From the NCBI RefSeq assembly GCF_021653975.1, contig NZ_JAJKFK010000015.1, positions 27,589-91,588 on the forward strand: a stretch of DNA of 64,000 nt. The letters are read 5' to 3'. Origin of the DNA: Amycolatopsis sp. GM8. GTDB taxonomy: Bacteria > Actinomycetota > Actinomycetes > Mycobacteriales > Pseudonocardiaceae. Numbering within the stretch: the stretch's first letter is position 1; each line of letters begins with the position of its first letter. Below are positions 24,018-32,707 of this stretch, piece after piece. Below the pieces are notes generated by a model. That model was given only the letters and a program-made list of their open reading frames with translations. It was not told where the DNA came from and did not search any database. The position numbers and the translations under genes are program-made.

Positions 24018-25661
24018 CTAGGCGTGTTTCATCGCCGCGACGTTTCCCAGACCCAGCAGGGTGACGGACTGTTCACGCATTTCGACCTTGCGTATCTTGC
24101 CGGTCACGGTCATCGGGAATTCGTCGACGATGTGCACGTAGCGCGGGATTTTGTAATGCGCGAGCTTTCCGGTGCAGAATTCCCGGACTGATTCGGCGGT
24201 CAGTGGCGTGGTGCCCTCGCGCATCCGGATCCACGCCATCAACTCCTCGCCGTAACGCTCGTCCGGGACGCCGATGACCTGCGCGTCGAGAATGTCCGGG
24301 TGGGTGTAGAGGAATTCCTCGACCTCGCGCGGGTAGATGTTCTCGCCGCCACGGATGACCAGGTCCTTGATCCGGCCGGTGATGTTGAGATAGCCCTCGT
24401 CGTCCATCACGGCCAGGTCGCCGGTGTGCATCCAGCGCGCCCGGTCGATCGCGTCAGCGGTCTTGTCTGGTTGTTCCCAGTAGCCGAGCATCACGGAGTA
24501 GCCACGGGTGCACAGTTCGCCCGGCTCGCCGCGCGGCGCGGTCAGCCCCGTCTCCGGGTCGATGACCTTGACCTCCAGATGCGGCCCGACCCTGCCCACG
24601 GTGGACACTCGGCGCTCGATCGAGTCGTCCGCGCGGGTCTGTGTGGAGACCGGCGAGGTCTCGGTCATGCCGTAGCAGATGGACACCTCGGCCATCCCCA
24701 TCCGCTCGATGACCTGCTTCATCACCTCGACCGGGCACGGCGAGCCGGCCATGATCCCGGTGCGCAGGCTGGACAGGTCGAACGTGTCGAAGTCGTCCAG
24801 CGCCAGCTCGGCGATGAACATCGTCGGCACCCCGTACAGCGACGTGCACCGCTCGGCCTGCACGGCTTGGAGCGTGGCCCTGGGGTCGAACGCCGGGGCC
24901 GGGATGACCATGCAGGCGCCGTGACTGGTCGCCGCGAGATTGCCCATGACCATGCCGAAACAGTGGTAAAAGGGCACCGGAATACAGATCCGGTCGGCTT
25001 CGGTGTAGTTGCACAGCTCGCCGACGAAGAAACCGTTGTTGAGGATGTTGTGGTGGGAAAGCGTCGCACCCTTGGGGAAACCGGTCGTGCCCGAGGTGTA
25101 TTGGATGTTGATCGGGTCGTCGGCCGAGAGCTGGATGTTCGCGAGTGCGCCAGGGTCGGCTTGTTTTCCGTTCCGCAGCAAGGAGTTCCAGAATTCGCCG
25201 CCGATGAGCGCGACATGCTGCAGGCGCTGGCAGCGCGGCCGGACCTCCTCGATCATGCCCGCGTAATCCGAGGTCTTGAACTTCTCGGCGGACACCAGAA
25301 GACGGATTCCGGCCTGGTTGAGCACGTACTCCAGCTCATGTGAGCGGTAGGCGGGGTTGATGTTGACCAGGATGGCGCCGATCTTGGCGGTCGCGTACTG
25401 AGTGAGTGTCCACTCGGCACAGTTGGGTGACCAGATGCCCACCCGATCGCCCTTGCCGATGCCCAGTTCGAGCAGGCCCAGCGCGAGCGCCTCGACGTCG
25501 GCGGCCAGTTCGGTGTACGTCCAGCTGCGGCCGGCCGCGCGGTCGACGAGCGCGTCCCGGTCACCGAATGCCCGCACTGTCCGGTCGAAATTGTCGCCGA
25601 TGGTGTCGCCCAGCATGGGCACGTCGGACGTTCCCGAGGAATAGCTCGGCACGGCGGGCAT
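24018..25661 (-). CDS. Fatty-acyl-CoA synthetase (AMP-binding, FadD-type)
   Basis: A 547-residue ANL-superfamily enzyme that activates a fatty acid to acyl-AMP and then acyl-CoA. The P-loop is YTSGTTGFPKGATLSHHN (about 190-207), the substrate-binding A5 motif is ICYGMTETSP, the adenylate-binding A8 region is ITGRIKDLVIRGGENIYPRE and the catalytic Lys is in MTVTGKIRKVEMRE. AGGAGG precedes the ATG. The closest groups by eye are medium-chain acyl-CoA ligases such as FadD35. It is divergent from the phzF-like gene. Confidence 0.9.
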   Translation of the reverse strand: MPAVPSYSSGTSDVPMLGDTIGDNFDRTVRAFGDRDALVDRAAGRSWTYTELAADVEALALGLLELGIGKGDRVGIWSPNCAEWTLTQYATAKIGAILVNINPAYRSHELEYVLNQAGIRLLVSAEKFKTSDYAGMIEEVRPRCQRLQHVALIGGEFWNSLLRNGKQADPGALANIQLSADDPINIQYTSGTTGFPKGATLSHHNILNNGFFVGELCNYTEADRICIPVPFYHCFGMVMGNLAATSHGACMVIPAPAFDPRATLQAVQAERCTSLYGVPTMFIAELALDDFDTFDLSSLRTGIMAGSPCPVEVMKQVIERMGMAEVSICYGMTETSPVSTQTRADDSIERRVSTVGRVGPHLEVKVIDPETGLTAPRGEPGELCTRGYSVMLGYWEQPDKTADAIDRARWMHTGDLAVMDDEGYLNITGRIKDLVIRGGENIYPREVEEFLYTHPDILDAQVIGVPDERYGEELMAWIRMREGTTPLTAESVREFCTGKLAHYKIPRYVHIVDEFPMTVTGKIRKVEMREQSVTLLGLGNVAAMKHA

Positions 25662-25718
25662 GAGCGGCCTCCTGGCAAAGGGTCAACTCTGACTCCCGCC
25701 CGAGTCTAGGGTGGGAGC

Positions 25719-26474
25719 ATGCGCCTGTACATCGTCGACACCTTCACCGATACGGCGTTCGCGGGCAACCCGGCGGGTGTCGTCCTGCTGGACGAACCGG
25801 CGGATCCGGCCTGGATGCAGTCGGTGGCCGCCGAGCTGAAGCACGCCGAAACGGCCTTCGTCGAGGTGGGTGGCGAGGGTCCGAAATCCTTGCGCTGGTT
25901 CACTCCGACGGTCGAAGTGGATTTGTGTGGGCACGCCACACTCGCGACCGGTCACGTCCTCGGCGGTGCCCAGGTCTTCATGACACGCAGCGGTGAGCTG
26001 CGCACGTCGGCTGACGCTGGCTGGGTGCGGATGGATTTCCCGTCCGACCCGCCTGCCGCCGCGCCTGATGAGATTTCGCTGCCGGGGGTGACGGTGAAGG
26101 AGGTCCTGCGCGGCAAGTGGGACATCCTGGTCCGCGCCGCCGACGCCGCCGAGGTGCGCGGGCTGGAACCGGACCTCGGTGCGATCGCCGGCTGGGACGC
26201 CCGGTGTGTCGTGGTGACCGCGCCGGGCGACCGGCCGGGGGTCGATGTGGTGAGCCGCGTGTTCGGCCCGGCGGTCGGTGTGCCCGAGGATCCGGTGACC
26301 GGCTCGGCGCACTGCATGTTGTCGCCCTACTGGTCCGTCGAACTGGGCCGGGACGAGCTGATCGGCGAGCAGGCATCGGCGCGGGGTGGCGTGGTCCGGA
26401 TGTCGCTGCAGGGGGAACGGGTCATACTGGCCGGGCAGGCCGTGACCACGGTGCGAGGAGAGCTGGTGGTCTGA
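25719..26474 (+). CDS. PhzF-family isomerase/epimerase
   Basis: A 251-residue protein of the PhzF family (diaminopimelate-epimerase fold). The N-terminal IVDTFTDTAFAGNPAGVVLL, the catalytic Glu region HAETAFVE (Glu about 45), DLCGHATLATGHVL and the second-lobe GVPEDPVTGSAHCML are diagnostic. TAGGGT lies 6 nt before the ATG. The stop overlaps the start of the YccF gene (TGATG), so the two are coupled. The substrate is unknown; most PhzF proteins are not phenazine enzymes. Confidence 0.88.
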   Translation: MRLYIVDTFTDTAFAGNPAGVVLLDEPADPAWMQSVAAELKHAETAFVEVGGEGPKSLRWFTPTVEVDLCGHATLATGHVLGGAQVFMTRSGELRTSADAGWVRMDFPSDPPAAAPDEISLPGVTVKEVLRGKWDILVRAADAAEVRGLEPDLGAIAGWDARCVVVTAPGDRPGVDVVSRVFGPAVGVPEDPVTGSAHCMLSPYWSVELGRDELIGEQASARGGVVRMSLQGERVILAGQAVTTVRGELVV

Positions 26475-26857
26475 TGCGCTTGATACTGAACATCATCTGG
26501 TTGGTGCTGTGCGGTTTCTGGATGGCGGTGGGATACATTGTCGCCGGGATCGTATGCTGTGTGCTGATCGTGACAATCCCGTTCGGCATCGCCTCGTTCC
26601 GCATCGCGAACTACGCCTTCTGGCCCTTCGGCAGAACAGTCGTCGACCGTCGCGACGCCGGTGCGGGCTCGCTACTGGGAAACATCATCTGGATCGTCTT
26701 CGCCGGTTGGTGGTTAGCCCTGGGACACATCGTCACCGGTGCGCTGTTATGTCTCACCATCATCGGAATCCCCTTGGGAATAGCCAACTTCAAGCTGGTA
26801 CCAATTTCATTGGTGCCATTGGGGCGGGAGATCGTGCCAGCCCCGACGGGGGCGTAA
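26474..26857 (+). CDS. YccF-domain inner membrane protein
   Basis: A 127-residue membrane protein with two tandem YccF (DUF307) repeats: LNIIWLVLCGFWMAVGYIVA, then VTIPFGIASFRIANYAFWPFG, repeated as GNIIWIVFAGWWLALGHIVT and IIGIPLGIANFKL. The repeats suggest an internal duplication. It is translationally coupled to the PhzF-like gene. Function unknown. Confidence 0.88.
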   Translation: MRLILNIIWLVLCGFWMAVGYIVAGIVCCVLIVTIPFGIASFRIANYAFWPFGRTVVDRRDAGAGSLLGNIIWIVFAGWWLALGHIVTGALLCLTIIGIPLGIANFKLVPISLVPLGREIVPAPTGA

Positions 26858-26868
26858 GCTCGCGGGCC

Positions 26869-27023
26869 GAGTTGGGTGGTCATCCCGTCGCCTGACACCG
26901 GCACGATCACTTTTCGTCAGGGCCGCAACCTTGGCTGGGTCCGGCGGCCGAGAGACCAAAGCTTGCGGCCCTGAGGAAAAGTGATATTCGAAAACCGCAG
27001 GCGACGGGATGACCACCCAACTC
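26869..27023. repeat. 155-bp nested inverted repeat
   Basis: The outer arms 26869-26894 and 26998-27023 are 26-bp perfect reverse complements (left arm begins gagttgggtggtcatcccg). Inner arms 26906-26928 and 26963-26985 match over 23 bp with one mismatch (atcacttttcgtcagggccg at left). They flank a central loop of about 34 bp. It starts 11 bp after the YccF stop. It could be a MITE-like element or a long bidirectional terminator; no target-site duplication is obvious. Confidence 0.85.
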
Positions 27024-27161
27024 AACCACCCACCCAAGGTGAGATCCCCTGGGGTCAGTCATCCCGGAGCCAGCCCGTCCGGCGAGGACATCTCTTGATC
27101 TTTTCCCTCGCGCTCCGCGCGAGGGGTCCGGCGCTTCGCGCCGGGGTTGTCGCCGGGCCCA

Positions 27162-27290
27162 CCCCGATCGCCGATCGTCTAACGGTTGGCACGCCGTATC
27201 AAGGGCGCCTTCGGCGTCGCTTCGCGATGACCGCTGGCGCGGTCACCCTTGACACGACGTGCCAACCGCTAGGGCGGCTTTCTATCGGGG
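27162..27290. repeat. Second imperfect palindromic element (129 bp)
   Basis: CCCCGAT (27162-27168) pairs with ATCGGGG (27284-27290), CGGTTGGCACG (27183-27193) with CGTGCCAACCG (27258-27268), and TCAAGGG (27199-27205) with CCCTTGA (27246-27252), nested in order. Two smaller hairpins precede it at 27105-27125 and 27128-27144. The whole gap 26858-27438 contains no convincing gene. Confidence 0.7.
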
Positions 27291-27364
27291 TTGGGGGAGG
27301 TGTGGGTGGGCTGGTCTTGTTGTTGCGTTTTGTTGCCGGGTTCCGGGGGGTAGGTGGTGTGACC
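27291..27364 (-). other. C/A-rich, G-poor 3' region of the metallophosphatase transcript
   Basis: On the minus strand this stretch is rich in C and A and poor in G, a composition favoured by Rho-utilisation sites. It lies downstream of the metallophosphatase gene. No coding potential is seen. Confidence 0.35.
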
Positions 27365-27438
27365 GGCGTGTTTGCCCGTGGCGTCGGTGAGTTTGCTTGC
27401 TGCGTTGGTGAGTTGGCTCGCTGCGTGCCTCGGCTGGG
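27365..27438. repeat. 21-bp repeat family A, locus 1 (three units)
   Basis: Three tandem 21-bp units at 27365-27385, 27386-27406 and 27407-27427 follow the pattern GGCGTGTTTGCCCGTGGCGTC and end one partial unit before the stop codon of the convergent metallophosphatase gene at 27439. The same unit in reverse complement occurs at 40.8 and 56.3 kb. Here all units point the same way. Confidence 0.85.
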
Positions 27439-28239
27439 CTAGTCCTCGGGTTCCCAAGGTAGGGGGACCACTAGACATGGGCCGCCAACGAACAAGCCGC
27501 CGTCGACGCCTAGGACTTTGCCGCCTGCATAAAGGTATGGCGCCTCGATCTGGGTGGGGTGGATCCCCAACTGATCTGCGATGACGCTGTGGCCGTGCAC
27601 GATCCGCTCGCCGCCCAATTGTTCCAGCAACTGTGCGGCGACCTCGGCACCATGCGCACCGCGGAAGGCGTACCTCGTCGTCATGCGGCGCCAGACATCC
27701 CACCACGTCGCGAGATCATTGCCCGCCAGGATCTCCTGCGCGGTCTCGTTGATCTCCTCCTCGGTGTCACCCCAGTCCAGATATTCCAGCGTGTCCGAGT
27801 GCATCAACAAGTGTTTCCCAGTGTGCGCAATCAACGGCCGGGTCGACAACCACTCGATGTGGTCATCCGTGAGCGCGTCCTGATCCTCCGGCTGCCCGCC
27901 GTTGATCTCCCAGCTCCGCGCGAAACTACGCGGCCCGAAGTCCGACGGGACCTCCGTGTCTCCAAAGTGGTACATCCCCAACAACAGGATCTCGTGGTTC
28001 CCCAGCAACGCCTGAACGGAACCACCGGCCTCGGCGGCCTGCTCCTGCAACCGCATCACGAGGTCGATCACCCCGACGCCATCCGGCCCGCGGTCGACGA
28101 AATCGCCGAGGAACCACAGGTGTGCGTCGGCACCACACCACTCGTCGTTCTCGTCGACCAGCTTGCTCTCGCGCAGGGCGTCGGCCAGTTCGTCCCGATG
28201 CCCGTGCACGTCTCCTACGACATACGTCGGGACATCCAC
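27439..28239 (-). CDS. Calcineurin-like metallophosphatase
   Basis: A 266-residue PPP-type metallophosphoesterase. The dinuclear metal motifs are all present: GDVHGH at residues 9-14, GDFVDRGPDG (about 45-54), GNHE (about 80) and VHGHS near residue 215. Such bacterial proteins hydrolyse phosphoproteins or dinucleotides such as Ap4A. The GTG at 28239 is the start. It lies 32 bp downstream of the HAD-IIA gene at the end of the mod operon and may be its last cistron. Confidence 0.88.
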   Translation of the reverse strand: MDVPTYVVGDVHGHRDELADALRESKLVDENDEWCGADAHLWFLGDFVDRGPDGVGVIDLVMRLQEQAAEAGGSVQALLGNHEILLLGMYHFGDTEVPSDFGPRSFARSWEINGGQPEDQDALTDDHIEWLSTRPLIAHTGKHLLMHSDTLEYLDWGDTEEEINETAQEILAGNDLATWWDVWRRMTTRYAFRGAHGAEVAAQLLEQLGGERIVHGHSVIADQLGIHPTQIEAPYLYAGGKVLGVDGGLFVGGPCLVVPLPWEPED

Positions 28240-28271
28240 CCCACGAAGATAATCCCTGCTCAGTCCCGCTA

Positions 28272-29066
28272 TCAGGGCAGCCCATCGCTGAACGGATCCT
28301 GGGTGCGCCCGACCAGGTCGGCGATCGATTCGACAACCATTGTCGGCCGGTAGGGGAACCGCTCAGCCGACTCCTTCGTGGAGATCCCGGTGAGCACCAG
28401 GATCGTCTGCAACCCGGCCTCGATCCCGGAATGCACATCGGTGTCCATCCGGTCGCCGATCATGACCGTGCTCTCCGAGTGTGCCCCCAGCGACCGCAAC
28501 GCCGACCGCATCATCAACGGGTTCGGCTTGCCCACGAAGTACGGCGAACGCCCGGTGGCCCGCTCGATCAACGCCGCGATCGACCCGGTCGCGGGCAGGC
28601 TCCCCTCCAGACTCGGGCCGGTGGCATCGGGGTTGGTGGCGATGAACCTCGCACCCGCCTCAATCATCCGGATCGCCCTCGTGATCGCCGTAAAGCTGTA
28701 CGTCCGCGTCTCGCCCAGAACGACGTAGTCCGGGTCCCGGTCCGTGAGCACGTACCCGGCTTCGTGCAGGGCGGTGGTCAGACCCGCTTCGCCGATGACG
28801 AACGCCGAGCCGTTCGGGCGCTGGCTGTCGAGGAACTTCGCGGTCGCCAGTGCCGAGGTCCAGATCCGATCTTCCGGGACATCCAGCCCGGTCCGCTGCA
28901 GCCGCGCCCGGAGATCACGCGGGGTGTAGATCGAGTTGTTCGTGAGCACCAGGAACGGCGTCTCGTGGGCGCGCAACTCGGCGAGGAACTCGTCGGCGCC
29001 GGGCACCAGGTGCTCCTCGTGCACCAGGACCCCATCCATGTCGGTCAGGTACGTCCACTGGTTCAT
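28272..29066 (-). CDS. HAD-IIA phosphatase (NagD-like) coupled to modC
   Basis: A 264-residue HAD phosphatase with a class IIA cap. Motif I is TDMDGVLVHEE, motif II FLVLTNNS, motif III the Lys in VGKPNPLMM, and motif IV VMIGDRMDTDV. NagD-type enzymes act on nucleotide monophosphates or sugar phosphates. Its ATG overlaps the modC stop (ATGA), so it is translated with the molybdate transporter genes; why is unclear. Confidence 0.9.
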   Translation of the reverse strand: MNQWTYLTDMDGVLVHEEHLVPGADEFLAELRAHETPFLVLTNNSIYTPRDLRARLQRTGLDVPEDRIWTSALATAKFLDSQRPNGSAFVIGEAGLTTALHEAGYVLTDRDPDYVVLGETRTYSFTAITRAIRMIEAGARFIATNPDATGPSLEGSLPATGSIAALIERATGRSPYFVGKPNPLMMRSALRSLGAHSESTVMIGDRMDTDVHSGIEAGLQTILVLTGISTKESAERFPYRPTMVVESIADLVGRTQDPFSDGLP

Positions 29067-30124
29067 GCGGTGAGACTAGCGGGATACACAGTCACCGTTG
29101 TGGCCTTGATATCGAGCCGGACCGCCGAGCCGGGTTCGAGCCGCAGGTCGGCGACCGCGGCCGGGGTCAGATCCGCGGCCAGCCCGGCATCGGTGCGCAG
29201 GCGGATCACCGGACCGTGCGGTTCCAGCGCCGTCACCGACGCGGCGATGATGTTGCGCGGGCTCCCCGGATGCCCGTCGCCAGCGGGATAAACCGCCACC
29301 GAGCTCGGCGCGAAGACCGCGACAGCCGGCTCGCCGAGCGCGGTGTCCGCCGCCAGCATCCCCGCGATGCGCCGCCCCTCCTCCGTCCGCAACCCGTCGT
29401 CCACCGCGGTGCCGGCGATGAGGTTGAGCCCCGCGATGCGCGCCGTGAACGCCGTCCGCGGCGCGGCGAGCACCTCCCGCGTCGGCCCGCGCTCGATGGC
29501 CCGGCCCTCGGTCAGCACCAGCACGTGATCGGCCAGCGCGAGCGCGTCCAGCGGGTCATGCGTGACCAGGACTGTCGCGCGTTCCTTGTTGCTGCTGAGC
29601 ACGCGCCGCAGCAGCCCCCGGATCGCCGGCGCCGCGTCCACGTCGAGCGCGGCCATCGGCTCGTCGAGCAGCAACAGGTCCGGTTCACCGGCGAGCGCCC
29701 GCGCCACCGCGACCCGCTGCGCCTGCCCGCCGGACAGCTGCGCGGGCTTGCGGTCGGCGAACTCGGCCGCGTCCACCTCCGCCAGCCAGCGCCGCGCGAT
29801 GTTCCGCGACTCGCGCCGCCCGGCGCCCTTGGACCGCGGCGAGAACCCGACATTGTCCACAACGGACAGATGTGGGAACAGCAATGGGTCCTGGGACAGC
29901 AGCCCGATCGACCGGTCGTACGGCTGCAGCGCGTTCAGGTCCCGGTCGCCGAGCAGGATCTTCGCCCGCCGCGGCCGCAACAGGCCCGACAGGCTGCCGA
30001 GCAGGCTCGACTTCCCGGACCCGTTCGGCCCGAGGATCGCCAGCACCGTCCCCGCGGGCACCTCGAAGTCCACCGCGAGCTCGAACGAGCCACGGGTCAG
30101 CTCGATCTCCACCCGCAGCGTCAC
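29063..30124 (-). CDS. modC: Molybdate ABC transporter ATP-binding protein ModC
   Basis: A 353-residue ATPase. Walker A is GPNGSGKSS (32-40), the Q-loop is LLSQDPLLF, the signature is LSGGQAQRVAVARAL, Walker B is LLLLDEPMAALD and the switch His is in VTHDPLDAL. The last 65 residues form a molybdate-binding Mop/TOBE domain (NIIAASVTALEPHGPVIRL). The GTG overlaps the modB stop by 4 nt. It powers molybdate import for the Moco genes encoded nearby. Confidence 0.93.
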   Translation of the reverse strand: MTLRVEIELTRGSFELAVDFEVPAGTVLAILGPNGSGKSSLLGSLSGLLRPRRAKILLGDRDLNALQPYDRSIGLLSQDPLLFPHLSVVDNVGFSPRSKGAGRRESRNIARRWLAEVDAAEFADRKPAQLSGGQAQRVAVARALAGEPDLLLLDEPMAALDVDAAPAIRGLLRRVLSSNKERATVLVTHDPLDALALADHVLVLTEGRAIERGPTREVLAAPRTAFTARIAGLNLIAGTAVDDGLRTEEGRRIAGMLAADTALGEPAVAVFAPSSVAVYPAGDGHPGSPRNIIAASVTALEPHGPVIRLRTDAGLAADLTPAAVADLRLEPGSAVRLDIKATTVTVYPASLTA

Positions 30125-30936
30125 CCGGTGCCCCCTTCCAACGCCCGCGGCCGCGCCACGATGATCACCAGCAGCGCGAGCACGACGAGCAGCAACGCCA
30201 CCGCGACCGCACTGTCTATATCGGACTCCGCCTGCGTGTAGACCTCGAGCGGCAGCGTCCTGGTGACGCCTTCGAGGCTGCCCGCGAACGTGATCGTCGC
30301 CCCGAACTCCCCGAGCGCGCGAGCGAAGCTCAGCACCGCACCCGACCCGAGCGCGGGCAGCAGCATCGGCACCGTGACCCGGCGGAACACCGTCCATGGC
30401 CGCGCGCCGAGCGTCGCGCCCACCTGTTCATAGGAGTCACCCGCGCTCCGCAGCGCGCCTTCGAGGCTCACCACGAGGAACGGCATGGCCACGAAGATCT
30501 GCGCGATCACCACCGCGGCCGTCGTGAACGGCACCGTCACGCCGAGCGTCACGTCCAGCAGGTAACCGAGAAAACCCTTGCGCCCCAACAGGTATAGCAG
30601 TGCCAGCCCGCCGACCACCGGTGGCAGCACGAGCGGCAGCAGCACAATCGCGCGCAGCAGCCGGATCCCCGGCACCCTCGACCGGGCGAGGACGACGGCG
30701 AGCGGCACCCCGAGCACGATGCAGCCCACCGTCGACATCGCGGCCGTCTCGATCGACAACCGCAGCGCCGCGAGCGACGAGTCGGTGACGATCAAGGACG
30801 GCAGCCGGCGCAGATCCGAGCGGACCAGCAGCCCGACCACCGGCAAGACGACCAGCGCGAGCGCGAGTCCCGCGGGCACCCAGAGCACCCACGGGATCTT
30901 CACGCGCGGGGTGGGACTACTTTGCAGCCGGGCCAA
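30121..30936 (-). CDS. modB: Molybdate ABC transporter permease ModB
   Basis: A 271-residue inner-membrane permease with about six helices. The EAA loop for contact with ModC is EGALRSAGDSYEQVGATLGA, followed by PWTVFRRVTVPML. FARALGEFGATITFAG is characteristic of molybdate/tungstate permeases. I take the TTG at 30936, preceded by AAGG and overlapping the end of modA by 20 nt; the GTG at 30903 is a possible shorter start without a ribosome binding site. Confidence 0.92.
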   Translation of the reverse strand: MARLQSSPTPRVKIPWVLWVPAGLALALVVLPVVGLLVRSDLRRLPSLIVTDSSLAALRLSIETAAMSTVGCIVLGVPLAVVLARSRVPGIRLLRAIVLLPLVLPPVVGGLALLYLLGRKGFLGYLLDVTLGVTVPFTTAAVVIAQIFVAMPFLVVSLEGALRSAGDSYEQVGATLGARPWTVFRRVTVPMLLPALGSGAVLSFARALGEFGATITFAGSLEGVTRTLPLEVYTQAESDIDSAVAVALLLVVLALLVIIVARPRALEGGTG

Positions 30937-31702
30937 AACCCACCTTGCTCAGCTCGGCCTGCCCCTGCGCGCCGAGCACGAACTGCTCGAACTGCTGGGC
31001 GAGGTCGGCCTGCGGGGCGTCCTTGAGCACCGCGATCGGGTAGTTGTTGATCGCCTGCGCCGACTCGGGGAAGTCGACCTGGGCGACCTTGCCGCCCGCG
31101 GTGTTCGCGTCGGTCACGTAGACCAAACCCGCATCCGCGTCGCCGGACTCGACCTTCGTCAGCACCTGCTTGACGTCCTGCTCCTCGCTGACCGGCTTGA
31201 TCGTCACGTTGGTGTTCTTCTCGACCTTCTGCGTCGCCGAGCCGCACGGCACCTGCGCCGCGCACACGACGACCTTCAACCCCGGGGCCGCGAGATCGCC
31301 GAAGGTCTTGAGGCCCTTCGGGTTGCCCGGCGCGGTCGCGATCGTGAGCTTGTTGGTCGCGAAGATCGTCGGCGTGCCGTTGATGACACCGCCCTGCACG
31401 GCCTTGTCCATGTTCGTCTGGTCGGCGGACGCGAACACGTCGGCCTTCGCGCCGTTGGTCAGCTGCTGCACCAGCGTCGACGAGCCGCCGAAGCTGTACT
31501 TGACGGTGACCCCGGGGTGCGCCGCCTCGAATTCCGTCTTCAAGGCGTTGAACGACTCGGTCAGTGAAGCCGCGGCGTACACCGTCAGCGTCTTCGCCTC
31601 GGGGGCGCTGCTGCTGGAACTGCCGGCGTCGCCGGACGAGCCCGAACCGCATCCAGCGACCAGCAGCGCGACGCCGGCCAGCGTGGCCAATACCTTCTTC
31701 AA
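30917..31702 (-). CDS. modA: Molybdate-binding lipoprotein ModA
   Basis: A 261-residue periplasm-equivalent binding protein. The signal peptide is LKKVLATLAGVALLVAGCGS with lipobox VAGC, then a Ser-rich linker and the ModA fold starting TLTVYAAASLTESFNAL. FGGSSTLVQQL and ADVFASADQTNMD contribute the oxyanion pocket, and DAGLVYVTDA is also typical. The start is a TTG at 31702 that overlaps the modE-like stop (TTGA) with AGGAGG 6 nt before it; a reading from 31834 lacks a signal peptide. Confidence 0.93.
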   Translation of the reverse strand: MKKVLATLAGVALLVAGCGSGSSGDAGSSSSSAPEAKTLTVYAAASLTESFNALKTEFEAAHPGVTVKYSFGGSSTLVQQLTNGAKADVFASADQTNMDKAVQGGVINGTPTIFATNKLTIATAPGNPKGLKTFGDLAAPGLKVVVCAAQVPCGSATQKVEKNTNVTIKPVSEEQDVKQVLTKVESGDADAGLVYVTDANTAGGKVAQVDFPESAQAINNYPIAVLKDAPQADLAQQFEQFVLGAQGQAELSKVGFGPAAK

Positions 31703-32103
31703 CGCTCTCCTCCTGGAGTCTCGACGACGACGGTCGTCGCCTTCACCACCGCCACCGCGAGCACACCGGGCCGCAGCCCGAGCTCGCGCACCGCTTCGGT
31801 GCTCATCAGCGACACGACCCGGTGCGGCCCGCACTGCAGCTCGACCTGAGCCATCACCTTGTCGGCGGTGACCTCGGTGACGAGGCCGACGAACCGGTTC
31901 CGCGCGGAGCGCCCGACCTCGGACGGGTCCTCCGGACCGGCGGCCTGAGCACGGGCGAACTCGGCGAGTTCCGCGCCGTCGATGATCTTGCGGCCGGCCG
32001 AGTCCACACTGGAACCGAGCTGACCGGCACGGACCCAGCGACGCACGGTGTCGTCACTGACGCCGAGCAGGCCGGCGGCTTCTGAGAACCGAAATTGCGG
32101 CAT
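31699..32103 (-). CDS. ModE-like regulator: excisionase-type HTH plus TOBE domain
   Basis: A 134-residue protein. Residues 1-55 are a MerR/excisionase-like helix-turn-helix (FSEAAGLLGVSDDTVRRWVR), and residues 65-132 a TOBE (molybdate-binding) domain (RNRFVGLVTEVTADKVMAQV). It heads the modABC operon and probably senses molybdate to control it. This single-TOBE design differs from E. coli ModE, which has a LysR-like helix-turn-helix and two TOBE domains. Confidence 0.87.
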   Translation of the reverse strand: MPQFRFSEAAGLLGVSDDTVRRWVRAGQLGSSVDSAGRKIIDGAELAEFARAQAAGPEDPSEVGRSARNRFVGLVTEVTADKVMAQVELQCGPHRVVSLMSTEAVRELGLRPGVLAVAVVKATTVVVETPGGER

Positions 32104-32136
32104 GGCCGCGACATTATCTCCGCTACTGAGGAAAGA

Positions 32137-32619
32137 CTAGGCGGAGGCGGTCTCCCCGAGAATGTCGTTACGCATCAGCAGCAAGACTTCGCGTTCGTAA
32201 CGTTCCACGATGTCCCGTTCCTCCGGGGAGAACTTTTCGAGCACCTGCTCGACCACGTCCAGCGCGGAGGAGAACAGCGGCGCGAGCTTCTCCTCGTCCA
32301 GCGGCAGGATCTCGACGAGCACCTTGCGCCGGTCCTGCGTGTCACGCACGCGCCGGACGAACCCGGCCCGCTCCAGCCGGTCGATGACACCGGTCACCGC
32401 ACCCGTCGACAGGCCTGTGAGCTGGGCAATCCGGCCCGCCGTCAGCGGACCCTGGGCCCGCGAGGCAAGATCCAGTGCCTTGTGGTCCGTGCCGGACAGC
32501 CCCATCCGCTCGGCGATCCGCGCGTGCCGCAGCACGGCGAGCGTGCTGGTCTCGCGGCCGAGCTCGGCGAACCGCTCGAGCACGCCGGGCGGCACGGGAT
32601 ACCTTGGCTCGGCTGCCAT
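32137..32619 (-). CDS. MarR-family regulator
   Basis: A 160-residue MarR protein. The winged helix is visible at LTAGRIAQLTGLSTGAVTGV and IDRLERAGFVRRVRDTQDRR, with long dimerisation helices on both sides. The ATG at 32619 has GGAGGAA 6 nt upstream; the ATG at 32646 is an alternative. It is divergent from moaA across 88 bp and upstream of the mod operon by 33 bp, so it could control either set; this is inference. Confidence 0.85.
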   Translation of the reverse strand: MAAEPRYPVPPGVLERFAELGRETSTLAVLRHARIAERMGLSGTDHKALDLASRAQGPLTAGRIAQLTGLSTGAVTGVIDRLERAGFVRRVRDTQDRRKVLVEILPLDEEKLAPLFSSALDVVEQVLEKFSPEERDIVERYEREVLLLMRNDILGETASA

Positions 32620-32707
32620 CGCCCGTTCCTCCCGGCCTTGAAACATCGTGTGTTCCCAATATTCTAGTGATCGTCGCGACGCGGCGACTCGGGTTAGGCT
32701 GGTGTCA

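Noticed and set aside
27105..27125. Intrinsic terminator in the repeat-rich gap
   Set aside because: The hairpin is good but the T-run is on the wrong side for either transcript.
30917..31834. Longer ModA reading from 31834
   Set aside because: The extra 44 residues are Arg-rich, overlap the ModE-like gene and would hide the lipoprotein signal; the TTG with AGGAGG at 31702 fits better.
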